From Bacteroidales bacterium (GTDB lineage: Bacteria; Bacteroidota; Bacteroidia; Bacteroidales; UBA12077), in contig JAUWQL010000006.1 of assembly GCA_030611105.1 (NCBI GenBank), positions 1-52,558 of the forward strand: a stretch of 52,558 nt of DNA, given 5' to 3'. The translations under genes were made by a program, and so were the position numbers. Of this stretch, positions 27,927 through 36,106 are shown one piece after another (the first letter of the stretch is position 1; each line of letters opens with the position of its first letter). The notes beneath the pieces were generated by a model. The model searched no databases, was not told the DNA's origin, and was given only the letters and a program-made list of their open reading frames with translations.

Positions 27927-28250
27927 CTATTTTTCGTAATGTTTACTAAGATCCTCAATTTCTAATAAGTCAATAATAAGATTGTCAGGATTAGTAGCTA
28001 TTTCTCTAAAAAGAATTCGATATTGCTTATTTATCCATACAACACTTATTCCTTCTAGGTTCCCCACCTTCTTTTCATAGTTGAGGCTCTTAATTTGATA
28101 TAACTGTTCAATTTTTGTTATACCTTTTAATTTGTTTATAGTCTTAACGTATTGCTTAACAAGCTGAGGGTTGGACTTATACTTTTTGTATTTTTTAACC
28201 TCACCCTCAAATAAATCAGACAAGTATGTTTTTATAAAAACTATTCTCAT
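27927..28250 (-). CDS. HigB-type toxin (RelE superfamily)
   Basis: From ATG at 28250 the protein is 107 residues; the longer GTG start at 28262 would overlap the promoter, so it is rejected. The sequence shows the RelE/HigB pattern: LKGITKIEQLYQIKSLNYEK, then EGISVVWINKQYRILF and a C-terminal strand with DNLIIDLLEIED. Such proteins cleave mRNA on the ribosome. It is the first gene of the pair, with toxin before antitoxin as in higBA operons, and is autoregulated by the palindrome at 28278. Confidence 0.85.
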   Translation of the reverse strand: MRIVFIKTYLSDLFEGEVKKYKKYKSNPQLVKQYVKTINKLKGITKIEQLYQIKSLNYEKKVGNLEGISVVWINKQYRILFREIATNPDNLIIDLLEIEDLSKHYEK

Positions 28251-28261
28251 AATAATTAACA

Positions 28262-28295
28262 CAAATATATACTATTTGTTCACATATTTGTGAAC
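28262..28295 (-). promoter_or_regulatory. higBA promoter with palindromic operator
   Basis: On the minus strand TATATTTG (28262-28269) is a perfect Bacteroidota -7 box. GTTCACA-TATT-TGTGAAC (28278-28295) is a perfect inverted repeat over the -33 region. It is the natural binding site for the HigA helix-turn-helix. Confidence 0.7.
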
Positions 28296-28431
28296 TTTAA
28301 AGCAAATTTATATTTATTCTAAATAAGCTTGCAGGATCATTTTCGACGTGTGATGTTATTTTATCTTTTCTTTCCAGTTTGCTTGTTACACGGACAACTT
28401 ACCTTCGCTTTCAGCTACGGTCTACAAAGCA

Positions 28432-28482
28432 TGCCTGCCTGTCGGCAGACAGTTCCACGCGAGCTGGTACGCTACGCCGAAC
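28432..28482. repeat. CCTGCCTG palindrome and CCGAAC-tail element, copy 4
   Basis: TGCCTGCCTGTCGGCAGACA (from 28432) folds into a hairpin (CTGCC-TGTC-GGCAG). GCTACGCCGAAC (28471-28482) repeats the tail and half-stem of the REP-like element, here without a clear matching arm. This is part of the 231-nt gap between higB and the exonuclease gene. Confidence 0.5.
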
Positions 28483-28493
28483 TGAGATAAATA

Positions 28494-29063
28494 TTAAATT
28501 ATTTTCATTTCTTTTAGTTTCCAAAAACATCTTGCTGTAGCTTCAATATCTACTGACGCATTATGAGCTTCCTTAAAATCTTTCCCAAATAGTTTCACAT
28601 GTAATTCTGAGAGTTTTGGCCATTTATATCCATAATTTCCAGGTATTCTACAGAAGTTTGTCGATTCTTTCATTGTACAGATAGATTGCTTATTGTTAAA
28701 ATTTGTATTAATTTTTTTTCGAAACATTTCTGCTCCAATTATTTTTGAATCGAAGCTTATATTATGAGCTACCAAAGTATTTGCCCTATCTATTTCTTGG
28801 TTAAATGCATTTAAAACATTTATTAATTCTACACCCTTATCCAGTGCAATAGAAGTTGTAATACCATGAACTCGGGATGCATCTGCTGGTATAGTAAAGC
28901 CTTCTGGCTTTATTATGAATTCTTGAGTATCAATCCTATTCCCTTCTATATCAAAAACTAACCATGCAATCTGGACCAATCTTGGCCAATTATCTGAATC
29001 TGTAATTGGAGCTTTCCAATTTCTTGGCAATCCTGTCGTCTCTGTGTCAAAAAATAAATACAT
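28494..29063 (-). CDS. DEDDh 3'-5' exonuclease (DnaQ-like)
   Basis: This 189-residue exonuclease has the motifs FFDTETTGLP (Exo I, Asp and Glu), HNISFDSKII (Exo II, Asp) and HNASVDIEATARC (Exo III, His and Asp). It is therefore a complete DEDDh nuclease of the DnaQ epsilon/RNase T type, free-standing with no polymerase or helicase attached. It starts 2 nt after the stop of the primase-reverse-transcriptase gene, so the two are surely co-transcribed. It may trim or destroy the nucleic acid product made by the large protein, proofread it, or attack foreign nucleic acid. The pairing is the evidence; the role is inferred. Confidence 0.88.
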   Translation of the reverse strand: MYLFFDTETTGLPRNWKAPITDSDNWPRLVQIAWLVFDIEGNRIDTQEFIIKPEGFTIPADASRVHGITTSIALDKGVELINVLNAFNQEIDRANTLVAHNISFDSKIIGAEMFRKKINTNFNNKQSICTMKESTNFCRIPGNYGYKWPKLSELHVKLFGKDFKEAHNASVDIEATARCFWKLKEMKII

Positions 29064-29065
29064 AA

Positions 29066-32000
29066 TTATTTCCCTTTAAGTTTATTGATGAAATTCGGAA
29101 TTCTCTTTGACCAATATGAAATATCTATTGATAAGATTTTTCCTATGAAAAATGCTACGATTGGCCAACAAAAAGCACGCAAAACCCATAGATAAGAACT
29201 TGTAGACCCTGAAGCATCATCAGAATTAATAGCAAAATTTATTTGTACAACAAAGAACATAAAAAGTGCAAATAATAATACATCAATAATAAGCTGCCAT
29301 TTGCCAGAATAAATGAATGTTATTTTATTTCTAAATAATTTTCCCCTCTTTAATTTATTGTAAAGAATATCAAATCTTTTATCTGGAATGATAATATTAT
29401 AAATGATTCCTTTCTTTTTTTCATATTGTAAATTTCCTTTCTTTTCAAAATTGTTAAAAGCATCTGTAAAAGGATTATTATTAATCAAAGAAATAGGAAT
29501 CTCATTTTTTTTGCCAAACAGATTTTTAAGTTCAAATTTTTTATAAATCTTATAGTATTTATTTTGTCTTCGTTTTATTCCATGTTTCTTTTGAATCTTT
29601 CTCAAAAGAAACAGGAGAGACAATATTTTTGTCTTATCATTTTGTAATTCATTATTTAAATTGGCAGGACATCTATAATGATTTAATAAGGAATCATTAA
29701 TAAGTGAAATATAGTTGTATATAGCCTCTTCAACAGGGGGATTTTGATTCATAAATAAATCAATTAACATTTCATCTTTTCTTGACCTAGTTCTTTGAAT
29801 AACTATTTGATTATCTTCTCTTGAAAAATCAAAATAAACCAATAAGCATAGAATGCTAATTTCTTTTAAGGAATAATTAATGGAATTATTAAAAATACTA
29901 TTTCCCGGAACGTTATAAACTTTGATTAAATGATTGATATTTCTTATTTCAGATTTGGAAATATTCGTAGTTACGCCTTCACAAGCAATGTTATCAATAT
30001 TTTCCGTTAAGGGAGCTATTTCCTTATTAGAAATTAAAATAGACTTAAATAAACAATGAATTTCCAAACAATATACTGTAAACGTATTTAGCAAGAGAAA
30101 GTAATTTAAATAAAATCTCTCGCTATAATTTTCAAGTAATTTATTAATATTTGAATTAAAGTTCAGAATATTTTCTGATAATTTACACAAACCATAAGGG
30201 TATGCTTTATTGAGAAAAATTTCATTCTTAAAATTAATGTTTGAAAAATCTATTTTGCCATATGTTAAAGCAAAATCACTATACAATTCAATAAGACCAC
30301 TAGTAATTCCCTTCCAATTAATAAACTGTTCACAATTTTTAAAAATATCTATTTTTAATTTTTCACTGAAAAACAAATAAGAAATAGAAACTTCATCATC
30401 AACATTTTCTATTCGTATTAAATCTATTAGATAACTAACTTTTTCAATTCTAATATTCCTATTCTGTATTCTTTTAATTAGATAATAAACAAATAATTGA
30501 ATACCTGTTTTGGGATTTTTATTAGAATCAATATACTTATCAAATTCCGTTTTCGTCTTGAATAATATATTAAATATCAAAGAATATATAAGCTTTAATA
30601 TATTTTCAGAATTATTACTATCAATTATTTCATTATCACAATTATATTGATTTAGAACATCTTTTCCTTTTTTAGTAAAAAGCACATCAAATGTTTCTTT
30701 ATTTATTATTGCATTACCAATAATGATAGGAATTCTACCTGTAATCCTATGATAAATTAAAGATTTCTGATATAAAACATTAATCAGTTTTAAGAAATTA
30801 AAACAATCATGATTATTTTCTAAGGAAAATAAAATTTCAGATATGTTAATGTAAGATTCAGGAATGCTAGAATTTAGTCTTACTTCCTTAAGAGTACTAT
30901 TATATTCAACGCTTGTGTCAGGTATAATTAACTTTTCATTAAGTTTACTAATATTCCTAATAATTTCTTGATGGTTTGTTGAATCTGTAAAAGGTAAGAC
31001 TTCTCTATAGTTATTATTATTTTCAACTGAACAATAGTAGGAACATTCGTTATATTGCTCAATTCGATTATAGCCATCATCTTCAATAGAAACTAAACTT
31101 CCAAAAGAGTCCTCTATTCTGCTAACAACCATTTTTATTGCATCCTTAATTTCAGTTTGCTGATCTTCATAGAGAATTATCAAATTTTCTAATTCCCTTA
31201 TATTTGAGTTTTTATATTTTTCAAAGATCTTTCTGCCAAATAAATTAACAATGAAATCATCATATTTTGGTTTCTCATCTTCAATAAATCTTATTAATGT
31301 ACTTAATAGTTGTTTCTGTCCAACTATAAGAGACAAAATCTTACAGCATTCACTGTGAATTAGACAAACATTATTACTTAATATTCTTTTGAAAAGATTA
31401 TTATCAATCTCTCTAAAAGTACTAACATGCTCAATTCCTGAAAGAAATGCCTTTTTAATTAAGTAATTTGTATTTAGCTTAAACCCTTTATCAATTTCAT
31501 TTTGAATCTGAGTTTCTAACTTGAAATAATCAACAGACAATAATAATTTGCATGAAAGAAATGTAGATTCAATATTATTTACTTTTTCAACTACATTTTT
31601 CTCTATGTCAAATATTTTAACTTCTGGAATTGTAAAGTTTATTCTCAATAAAACACCATAAAGAAAGGGATCTTCTGTAGAAATCGATTCTGCTAATATT
31701 TTCTTTAGAGATTCGAGATGTGCCTTCTTTTCATTTATATATTTTTCATATACTGCAATCAGAAAATATGTTTTATTTACAGAATCATCAAGTAATTGAA
31801 AGAAAGAATAATAGTCTTTATTCAGATCGGTATATATTTGAATAAGCCTTGGGAAAATATTTTTAATTTTTTTGGGGAAAAATTCACCTTTCCTTGCAAG
31901 TTCTTCTACAATATCAATAATTATCTCCTTTTGTCGAGGCTCGATATGAGGTGTTGTACCAAAGTAAATTAATGTAGGGATTTCTTTATTCTTATCATTT

Positions 32001-34129
32001 GCATCATAAGCTCTTTCAATTATAGTTTCATAAAATTCGCTAATAATTTGTTCATTCAGGTTTGGAAGAAATTTATGATCTTCAAATATTCCGTATCTAA
32101 CGGCGTTAATTTTATCTTGAAGTATGGATTCATCAACTGATTCTGTGATTACAGCTTTCTTACTTTCATCATCAGACAATTTAAGTCCTATATTATTAAG
32201 ACGATTTACAATCCATTCTTTTACTTTTGTTGCTTTCTCGAAACTATCAAATAAAACAAAAAAATCATCAACATATCTGAAATAGCCATCAGATAGTTCT
32301 TTTAATTCTTTATCAAATTCATTTAAATATACATTTGCTAAAGGTCGAGCGTATGCAGGACCCTGCGGTAGACCTAATTCATTACTTTCATCAAAAGAAT
32401 AAGAGTTTATTATTTTTTCCAGTAATTCTAAAACATATTGATTTCCAATTATTGACCTTAACTGGCTAACCAGAATATCCTTTCTAATATTATCGTAATA
32501 TCCCTTAATGTCACAACATATGTAGTATTTTATATCAGGATCTCGAAGTTTACTTAGGACTGTATTTCTAAATGAAGGGTATTTTTCTCGCCAATCCTCA
32601 AAGATATTATATGATTTCCTGTTGGTGTAGTTTTGTCTATACCCATATGAGTTTTCTTGAAAATTACTTTCTAGAATTTCTCCAATTATATTGAAAATAG
32701 ATTGTGCTATAATTTGATCAAATACTGAAGAATAAGCCATTGTCCGTTTGACCATTTTGCCATCACTTTCAATTTTTTTTGGAATACCAACTTTCTCATA
32801 ATGAATAATAGGAATATCAACCTTGTTTTTTATCATTAATGAAGTTAGCTGTATATTAATATCAAAATCTTTTTCAAAGAAATTGAAGTCAAATTCATCA
32901 TAGAAAAGAGCATCTTCATTTTTATGATATTCCTTGAGTCTGTAATAGGCAAGTCGAATATTTTCAAATGAGCATATTTTCTCTAAAAGATTTTCTGATA
33001 AAGACTCATTAATATTTAAGCTAATTGCAACTTGAGAATGTAATGGTGTTGTATTGCGCAAAGATTCATCTTCGCATCTTTTTTTAAACTCAGGTTTGCA
33101 ATATTCTTTACAAATACCACTATTAATTAAAGTTCTGCAATTAGCAGGTTGAAGTTTCCCAATTAATTTTAATTCTTTTTCAGCTACCTGGTAGGAATAT
33201 TTGTTCCCTAAAGAAGTCTTAATAAGAAAATGAATATAATCTCTTGAGTCTTTTAGAGATAACAATGTATTTGACAAATTAGTTAATTCAATATGCGTTA
33301 ATGCATTTTTTTTAATTGCTTTATCTTTAAGAGCGTTTATAGCACTACAGTTATTGAATAGTTTATCAATGTCATTTTTGTAAATCTTTCTTCTTCTAGG
33401 TTCGTATTCTTCTTTTATAAAAATATTTGTTTCGTATTTTAGAATTTTTTTGTACTGATTTACAATTTCAAAAACTTTTTCTGATTTAATCTTGACTACA
33501 GAATCGAGATGCTTTAAATTATCATTTAGATCATTTATTATCTCTATCTCTCCTTCAATCAAAGTGAAGAATTTGCTTCTATTATTATATTTTTTATGTT
33601 CACCTAATGGTAGCTTAATTAGGTTTCCGTATTTTCTTTTTTCATTTAATGTAGGCTGTTTTGGAAAGAATTCAAATGAAAAGTCTTTCAATTTATTTTT
33701 TAAGATTTCATTTATGAATAAAGCATCATGACCTTCAATTGGTTTTTCAAAAAATACCCAAATATGATAACCTCTACCTCCACTGTCTTCATAAAGTATA
33801 TTTTCTGGTTTGAAAAATTCTTTTTCAAGAATATTTTGAAACTTCAATAACTGATCTTTAAGGTATTCAAATTTTATGCTAGAATCAGCGAAATTAACCT
33901 GAGACAATTCAATTTTTTCAATGTCTATGTCAATGCAAATGAAATTACACTTGCTTAATTTTGTTAAAACATATACACCAAAAGTCTTTATCCCTTCGAT
34001 ATGTTTGGTTAGGACGTTTTCGTTTAGTTTCTGTTTTATTGGATAATAGTAATTTGTGCCTTGAACAGCAATAAATTCTTCTCTACCCTTAAAATAATCA
34101 AGGTATGTGTTTAATTCATTTTCAATCAT
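29066..34129 (-). CDS. TOTE-type primase / reverse transcriptase fusion with C-terminal membrane anchor
   Basis: This protein is 1687 residues long. Residues 1-355 match the archaeo-eukaryotic primase domain of TOTE systems and CRISPR-associated primase-polymerases: YFKGREEF (12-19), HIEGIKTFGVYVL (43-55), catalytic DID (67-69), SGGRGYH (116-122), GNLIKLPLGEH (168-178), and a cysteine cluster (C261, C331, C340, C344/C352) like their metal-binding region. Residues about 410-700 are a reverse transcriptase with SYGYRQN (494-500), CCDIKGYYDNI (Asp540), GLPQGPAYARPLAN (586-599) and YVDD (619-622). Both active sites look complete. About 900 helical residues follow without a recognised domain. Two transmembrane helices (about 1611-1632 and 1646-1668) end the protein. 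The DEDDh exonuclease is 2 nt downstream. There is no cas gene, intron RNA or DGR repeat. A defence role is likely but unproven. Confidence 0.85.
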   Translation of the reverse strand: MIENELNTYLDYFKGREEFIAVQGTNYYYPIKQKLNENVLTKHIEGIKTFGVYVLTKLSKCNFICIDIDIEKIELSQVNFADSSIKFEYLKDQLLKFQNILEKEFFKPENILYEDSGGRGYHIWVFFEKPIEGHDALFINEILKNKLKDFSFEFFPKQPTLNEKRKYGNLIKLPLGEHKKYNNRSKFFTLIEGEIEIINDLNDNLKHLDSVVKIKSEKVFEIVNQYKKILKYETNIFIKEEYEPRRRKIYKNDIDKLFNNCSAINALKDKAIKKNALTHIELTNLSNTLLSLKDSRDYIHFLIKTSLGNKYSYQVAEKELKLIGKLQPANCRTLINSGICKEYCKPEFKKRCEDESLRNTTPLHSQVAISLNINESLSENLLEKICSFENIRLAYYRLKEYHKNEDALFYDEFDFNFFEKDFDINIQLTSLMIKNKVDIPIIHYEKVGIPKKIESDGKMVKRTMAYSSVFDQIIAQSIFNIIGEILESNFQENSYGYRQNYTNRKSYNIFEDWREKYPSFRNTVLSKLRDPDIKYYICCDIKGYYDNIRKDILVSQLRSIIGNQYVLELLEKIINSYSFDESNELGLPQGPAYARPLANVYLNEFDKELKELSDGYFRYVDDFFVLFDSFEKATKVKEWIVNRLNNIGLKLSDDESKKAVITESVDESILQDKINAVRYGIFEDHKFLPNLNEQIISEFYETIIERAYDANDKNKEIPTLIYFGTTPHIEPRQKEIIIDIVEELARKGEFFPKKIKNIFPRLIQIYTDLNKDYYSFFQLLDDSVNKTYFLIAVYEKYINEKKAHLESLKKILAESISTEDPFLYGVLLRINFTIPEVKIFDIEKNVVEKVNNIESTFLSCKLLLSVDYFKLETQIQNEIDKGFKLNTNYLIKKAFLSGIEHVSTFREIDNNLFKRILSNNVCLIHSECCKILSLIVGQKQLLSTLIRFIEDEKPKYDDFIVNLFGRKIFEKYKNSNIRELENLIILYEDQQTEIKDAIKMVVSRIEDSFGSLVSIEDDGYNRIEQYNECSYYCSVENNNNYREVLPFTDSTNHQEIIRNISKLNEKLIIPDTSVEYNSTLKEVRLNSSIPESYINISEILFSLENNHDCFNFLKLINVLYQKSLIYHRITGRIPIIIGNAIINKETFDVLFTKKGKDVLNQYNCDNEIIDSNNSENILKLIYSLIFNILFKTKTEFDKYIDSNKNPKTGIQLFVYYLIKRIQNRNIRIEKVSYLIDLIRIENVDDEVSISYLFFSEKLKIDIFKNCEQFINWKGITSGLIELYSDFALTYGKIDFSNINFKNEIFLNKAYPYGLCKLSENILNFNSNINKLLENYSERFYLNYFLLLNTFTVYCLEIHCLFKSILISNKEIAPLTENIDNIACEGVTTNISKSEIRNINHLIKVYNVPGNSIFNNSINYSLKEISILCLLVYFDFSREDNQIVIQRTRSRKDEMLIDLFMNQNPPVEEAIYNYISLINDSLLNHYRCPANLNNELQNDKTKILSLLFLLRKIQKKHGIKRRQNKYYKIYKKFELKNLFGKKNEIPISLINNNPFTDAFNNFEKKGNLQYEKKKGIIYNIIIPDKRFDILYNKLKRGKLFRNKITFIYSGKWQLIIDVLLFALFMFFVVQINFAINSDDASGSTSSYLWVLRAFCWPIVAFFIGKILSIDISYWSKRIPNFINKLKGK

Positions 34130-34161
34130 TATCTCATAATATATTTATCTATAATTATTAT

Positions 34162-34177
34162 CTTACTATTTTGTAAG
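34162..34177 (-). promoter_or_regulatory. Inverted repeat upstream of the primase-RT gene
   Basis: CTTAC-TATTTT-GTAAG lies 33 nt before the start codon. It could be an operator or an RNA hairpin in the leader. No -7 box is clear. Confidence 0.3.
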
Positions 34178-34259
34178 CTCTCTTATAATTTAACAGTGAA
34201 ATTAATTCCTTTAGTAATCAAGTCTGGCAATATTTTTTTTACTAAACCTTAAAGGACAT

Positions 34260-34331
34260 TTATTTTTTCACCAATTTATCTTCCAGCGAATCAATAATTT
34301 TCGGTCCGTTATCGATAAACCCCTGCTGGCT
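34260..34331 (-). pseudogene. Possible 3' remnant of an unidentified gene
   Basis: The minus strand reads about 22 residues with coding character (QQGFIDNGPKIIDSLEDK and a short basic end) and then TAA at 34260. The upstream side ends in the hairpin at 34332-34346, and no start is found. It looks like the C-terminus of a gene cut off by a repeat. The parent family is not recognised. Confidence 0.35.
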
Positions 34332-34346
34332 CGGACATCTTGTCCG
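34332..34346. repeat. Short hairpin CGGACA-TCT-TGTCCG
   Basis: This is a perfect 6-bp stem with a 3-nt loop, in the 266-nt gap between the primase-RT gene and the small GIY-YIG-like gene. It marks the upstream boundary of the possible coding remnant. Confidence 0.5.
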
Positions 34347-34395
34347 TCCATTTATTATTGTTACTAAACACGGATAATATATTCGCCAGAGCTCT

Positions 34396-34599
34396 CTACT
34401 GATTAGAACCAAATCCATTTTCACTTTCCCATTGCAAAGCCGCTTCTCTTGTAGTTCTAATTCCTACCTGATAAATATGTCCGCGTGGCCACTTTAGTTT
34501 ATGCTCAGCTTCTCTTCGGTTGAGATCATTTGTAATACCTGCATGTACAATTTTATTTCCAACTTTAAAATAATACTTATAAGTGTCTCTAATTGCCAT
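34396..34599 (-). CDS. Small GIY-YIG-like protein
   Basis: This 67-residue protein reads YKYYFKVGNKIVHAGITNDL and then RREAEH, a pattern that resembles the first strands and the 'YIG..(N/D)..RR..EH' helix of GIY-YIG domains. The usual C-terminal glutamate region is reduced to EAALQWESENGF. Similar small proteins are widespread, often near mobile or repeat elements. Nuclease activity is uncertain because the canonical tyrosines are displaced. It lies upstream of the primase-RT gene on the same strand, 266 nt away, and need not belong to it. Confidence 0.6.
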   Translation of the reverse strand: MAIRDTYKYYFKVGNKIVHAGITNDLNRREAEHKLKWPRGHIYQVGIRTTREAALQWESENGFGSNQ

Positions 34600-34713
34600 A
34601 ATCTTTAATTTTTTGGTTAGTACTATTTTATTTAAAAACTATATTCCCATTTTGCGTTATTGCCTTTGTTGTTCTCTGTTTTTGTGTATTTAGTTAAATT
34701 ATTAATTAGTCAA

Positions 34714-35427
34714 CTAAGCCTTTTTTAATCTTAAAAACTTTAATGAACTATTTTTAAATTCAATGACATATTCTATTGTTCTACCTTTAAGCAACCACGA
34801 TATTGCAAAAGCCACAACCATTACCGTTTCGAGAATAAATACATCGTAAACGGTAATATAGCCCTTTCCACCAGATAACCTAATACCAAATTCAATCACT
34901 AATAGTAACATTGAAAACCAAATAGTATATCCACAGAACTTATACATAAAGTGGTACTTTTTATCTGTCCCTCTTGTAAAATTAAATATCGACATATATC
35001 CCATAGCAATAAAAAATATTGCTGCACTAATAAGATGCAAAATATTAATATTTTCAATGTCATGACCGAATAAACAATATTTTCCTGAGATACATACATT
35101 ACAAATCTTAAGAGCCGTATCTGCGCAGGCAGTTGGGACAAGCACAACAATTAATATCGCAAAACCACCCACATGAGTTATAAAGTTGTCGCTAAATCCT
35201 TTTTCTTTTTCTTTTGGTTTATAGCCTTCATACGATATAAGAAATAAACCAAATGCAGCAAGAATAGCAATAAAAAATACTGCTGATCTGGTATAATAAT
35301 AAAGACTAATAGATGGCAAAAAACCGCAATAAAAAATTACTATTAGAAAAGGGAGCAACAAACCAAGAATTCCAATTAATTTTCTAATCCTGCTATAGGA
35401 GTTAAAAATATCTGTATTGTCTTTCAT
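34714..35427 (-). CDS. Multi-pass membrane protein of unknown function
   Basis: This 237-residue protein has about six transmembrane helices (for example GILGLLLPFLIVIFYCGF and FAILIVVLVPTACA). An extracytoplasmic loop carries four cysteines (CADTALKICNVCISGKYC). The general pattern resembles DUF998/FRAG1-like membrane proteins, but I do not make a firm family call. It lies 11 nt downstream of a small secreted protein gene on the same strand, so the two probably form an operon. No enzymatic motif is visible. Confidence 0.65.
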   Translation of the reverse strand: MKDNTDIFNSYSRIRKLIGILGLLLPFLIVIFYCGFLPSISLYYYTRSAVFFIAILAAFGLFLISYEGYKPKEKEKGFSDNFITHVGGFAILIVVLVPTACADTALKICNVCISGKYCLFGHDIENINILHLISAAIFFIAMGYMSIFNFTRGTDKKYHFMYKFCGYTIWFSMLLLVIEFGIRLSGGKGYITVYDVFILETVMVVAFAISWLLKGRTIEYVIEFKNSSLKFLRLKKA

Positions 35428-35438
35428 AATAAATAATT

Positions 35439-35855
35439 TTAGGTTATTGTTATTTTAAAACTATATTTCCATTTTGCTTTATTGCCTTTGTAGCGTCCTC
35501 CATTTTCTGTAACAGTTACTTCAATAGTAAAAGAATATTCACTACTTAAATCAATTTTATTCAGGTCAATTAATCGGGAGTTTTTGCCGAAATCAGGGTA
35601 TTTCTCGTCGTATTCGCAACAAATTACTTTAATAAATAATGTGTCGGTTTCAGTACGCTTCAGGTTTAAGTTCTTATATTCTGAAAGTGGTATATTATTT
35701 ACTGTAACGTCATGCGACCATTCATTACCAACATGATTATTATAAACATTTGAGATAGAATCAAGCTGTACTTCCAGTGTTTCCTGTGAATAGGAGATTA
35801 GTGAAGTACTAATCAAAACAAAAATTAAAGGTATTTTTTTTAAAAACTCATACAT
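35439..35855 (-). CDS. Secreted hypothetical protein
   Basis: This 138-residue protein has a signal peptide (FLKKIPLIFVLISTSLISYS). The mature part is strand-rich with an immunoglobulin-like rhythm (EYSFTIEVTVTENGGRYKG, WKYSFKITIT). It is probably periplasmic or surface-exposed. It is the first gene of a likely two-gene operon with the following membrane protein. No family is recognised. Confidence 0.6.
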   Translation of the reverse strand: MYEFLKKIPLIFVLISTSLISYSQETLEVQLDSISNVYNNHVGNEWSHDVTVNNIPLSEYKNLNLKRTETDTLFIKVICCEYDEKYPDFGKNSRLIDLNKIDLSSEYSFTIEVTVTENGGRYKGNKAKWKYSFKITIT

Positions 35856-35909
35856 TATATTAATTTAAAATTAATACTCCTTTTCGAGTTCCAAAATGTA
35901 CGTTCTTAA

Positions 35910-35924
35910 CCTGCCTTCGGCAGG
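35910..35924. repeat. Hairpin CCTGCC-TTC-GGCAGG
   Basis: This is a perfect 6-bp stem, of the same type as the elements at 9966 and 28432. It lies in the 251-nt gap between the secreted protein gene and the BASS transporter, which otherwise holds no gene. Confidence 0.55.
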
Positions 35925-36106
35925 CAGGGGTAAGTTTCGACAAATTACAAAATATATTTTAAAAATGCAAAATATTGTATTTCGATCTTTTATGAAACAT
36001 ACATAGAAAGCACCGGCCTGGTTTACTTCCAAATTGTTGTTTATTTAATTTTAGTGCTATATAAAAATTAATCTTTATATTGCCCTTTGAACTAAAACTA
36101 TAAATT

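Noticed and set aside
28278-28295. Rex operator at the higBA promoter
   Set aside because: The palindrome has arms in the opposite order (GTTCACA...TGTGAAC) with a 4-nt centre, unlike the TGTKA-N6-TMACA sites. An operator for HigA is simpler.
29066-34129. The reverse transcriptase as part of a group II intron, retron or diversity-generating element
   Set aside because: There is no maturase or endonuclease domain after the RT, no intron RNA domains V/VI, no msr/msd-like inverted repeats beside it and no template/variable repeat pair in the flanks. A primase fusion is not expected in any of these.
25313-34599. Integrase-tRNA type genomic island
   Set aside because: No tRNA gene, integrase or direct-repeat attachment sites were seen at either border. 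The island is recognised from gene content only.
24963-36106. CRISPR-Cas context for the primase-RT
   Set aside because: No cas1, cas2, cas6 or effector genes and no regularly spaced repeats occur in the window. The only tandem repeat (44877-44918) has a 7-bp unit without spacers.
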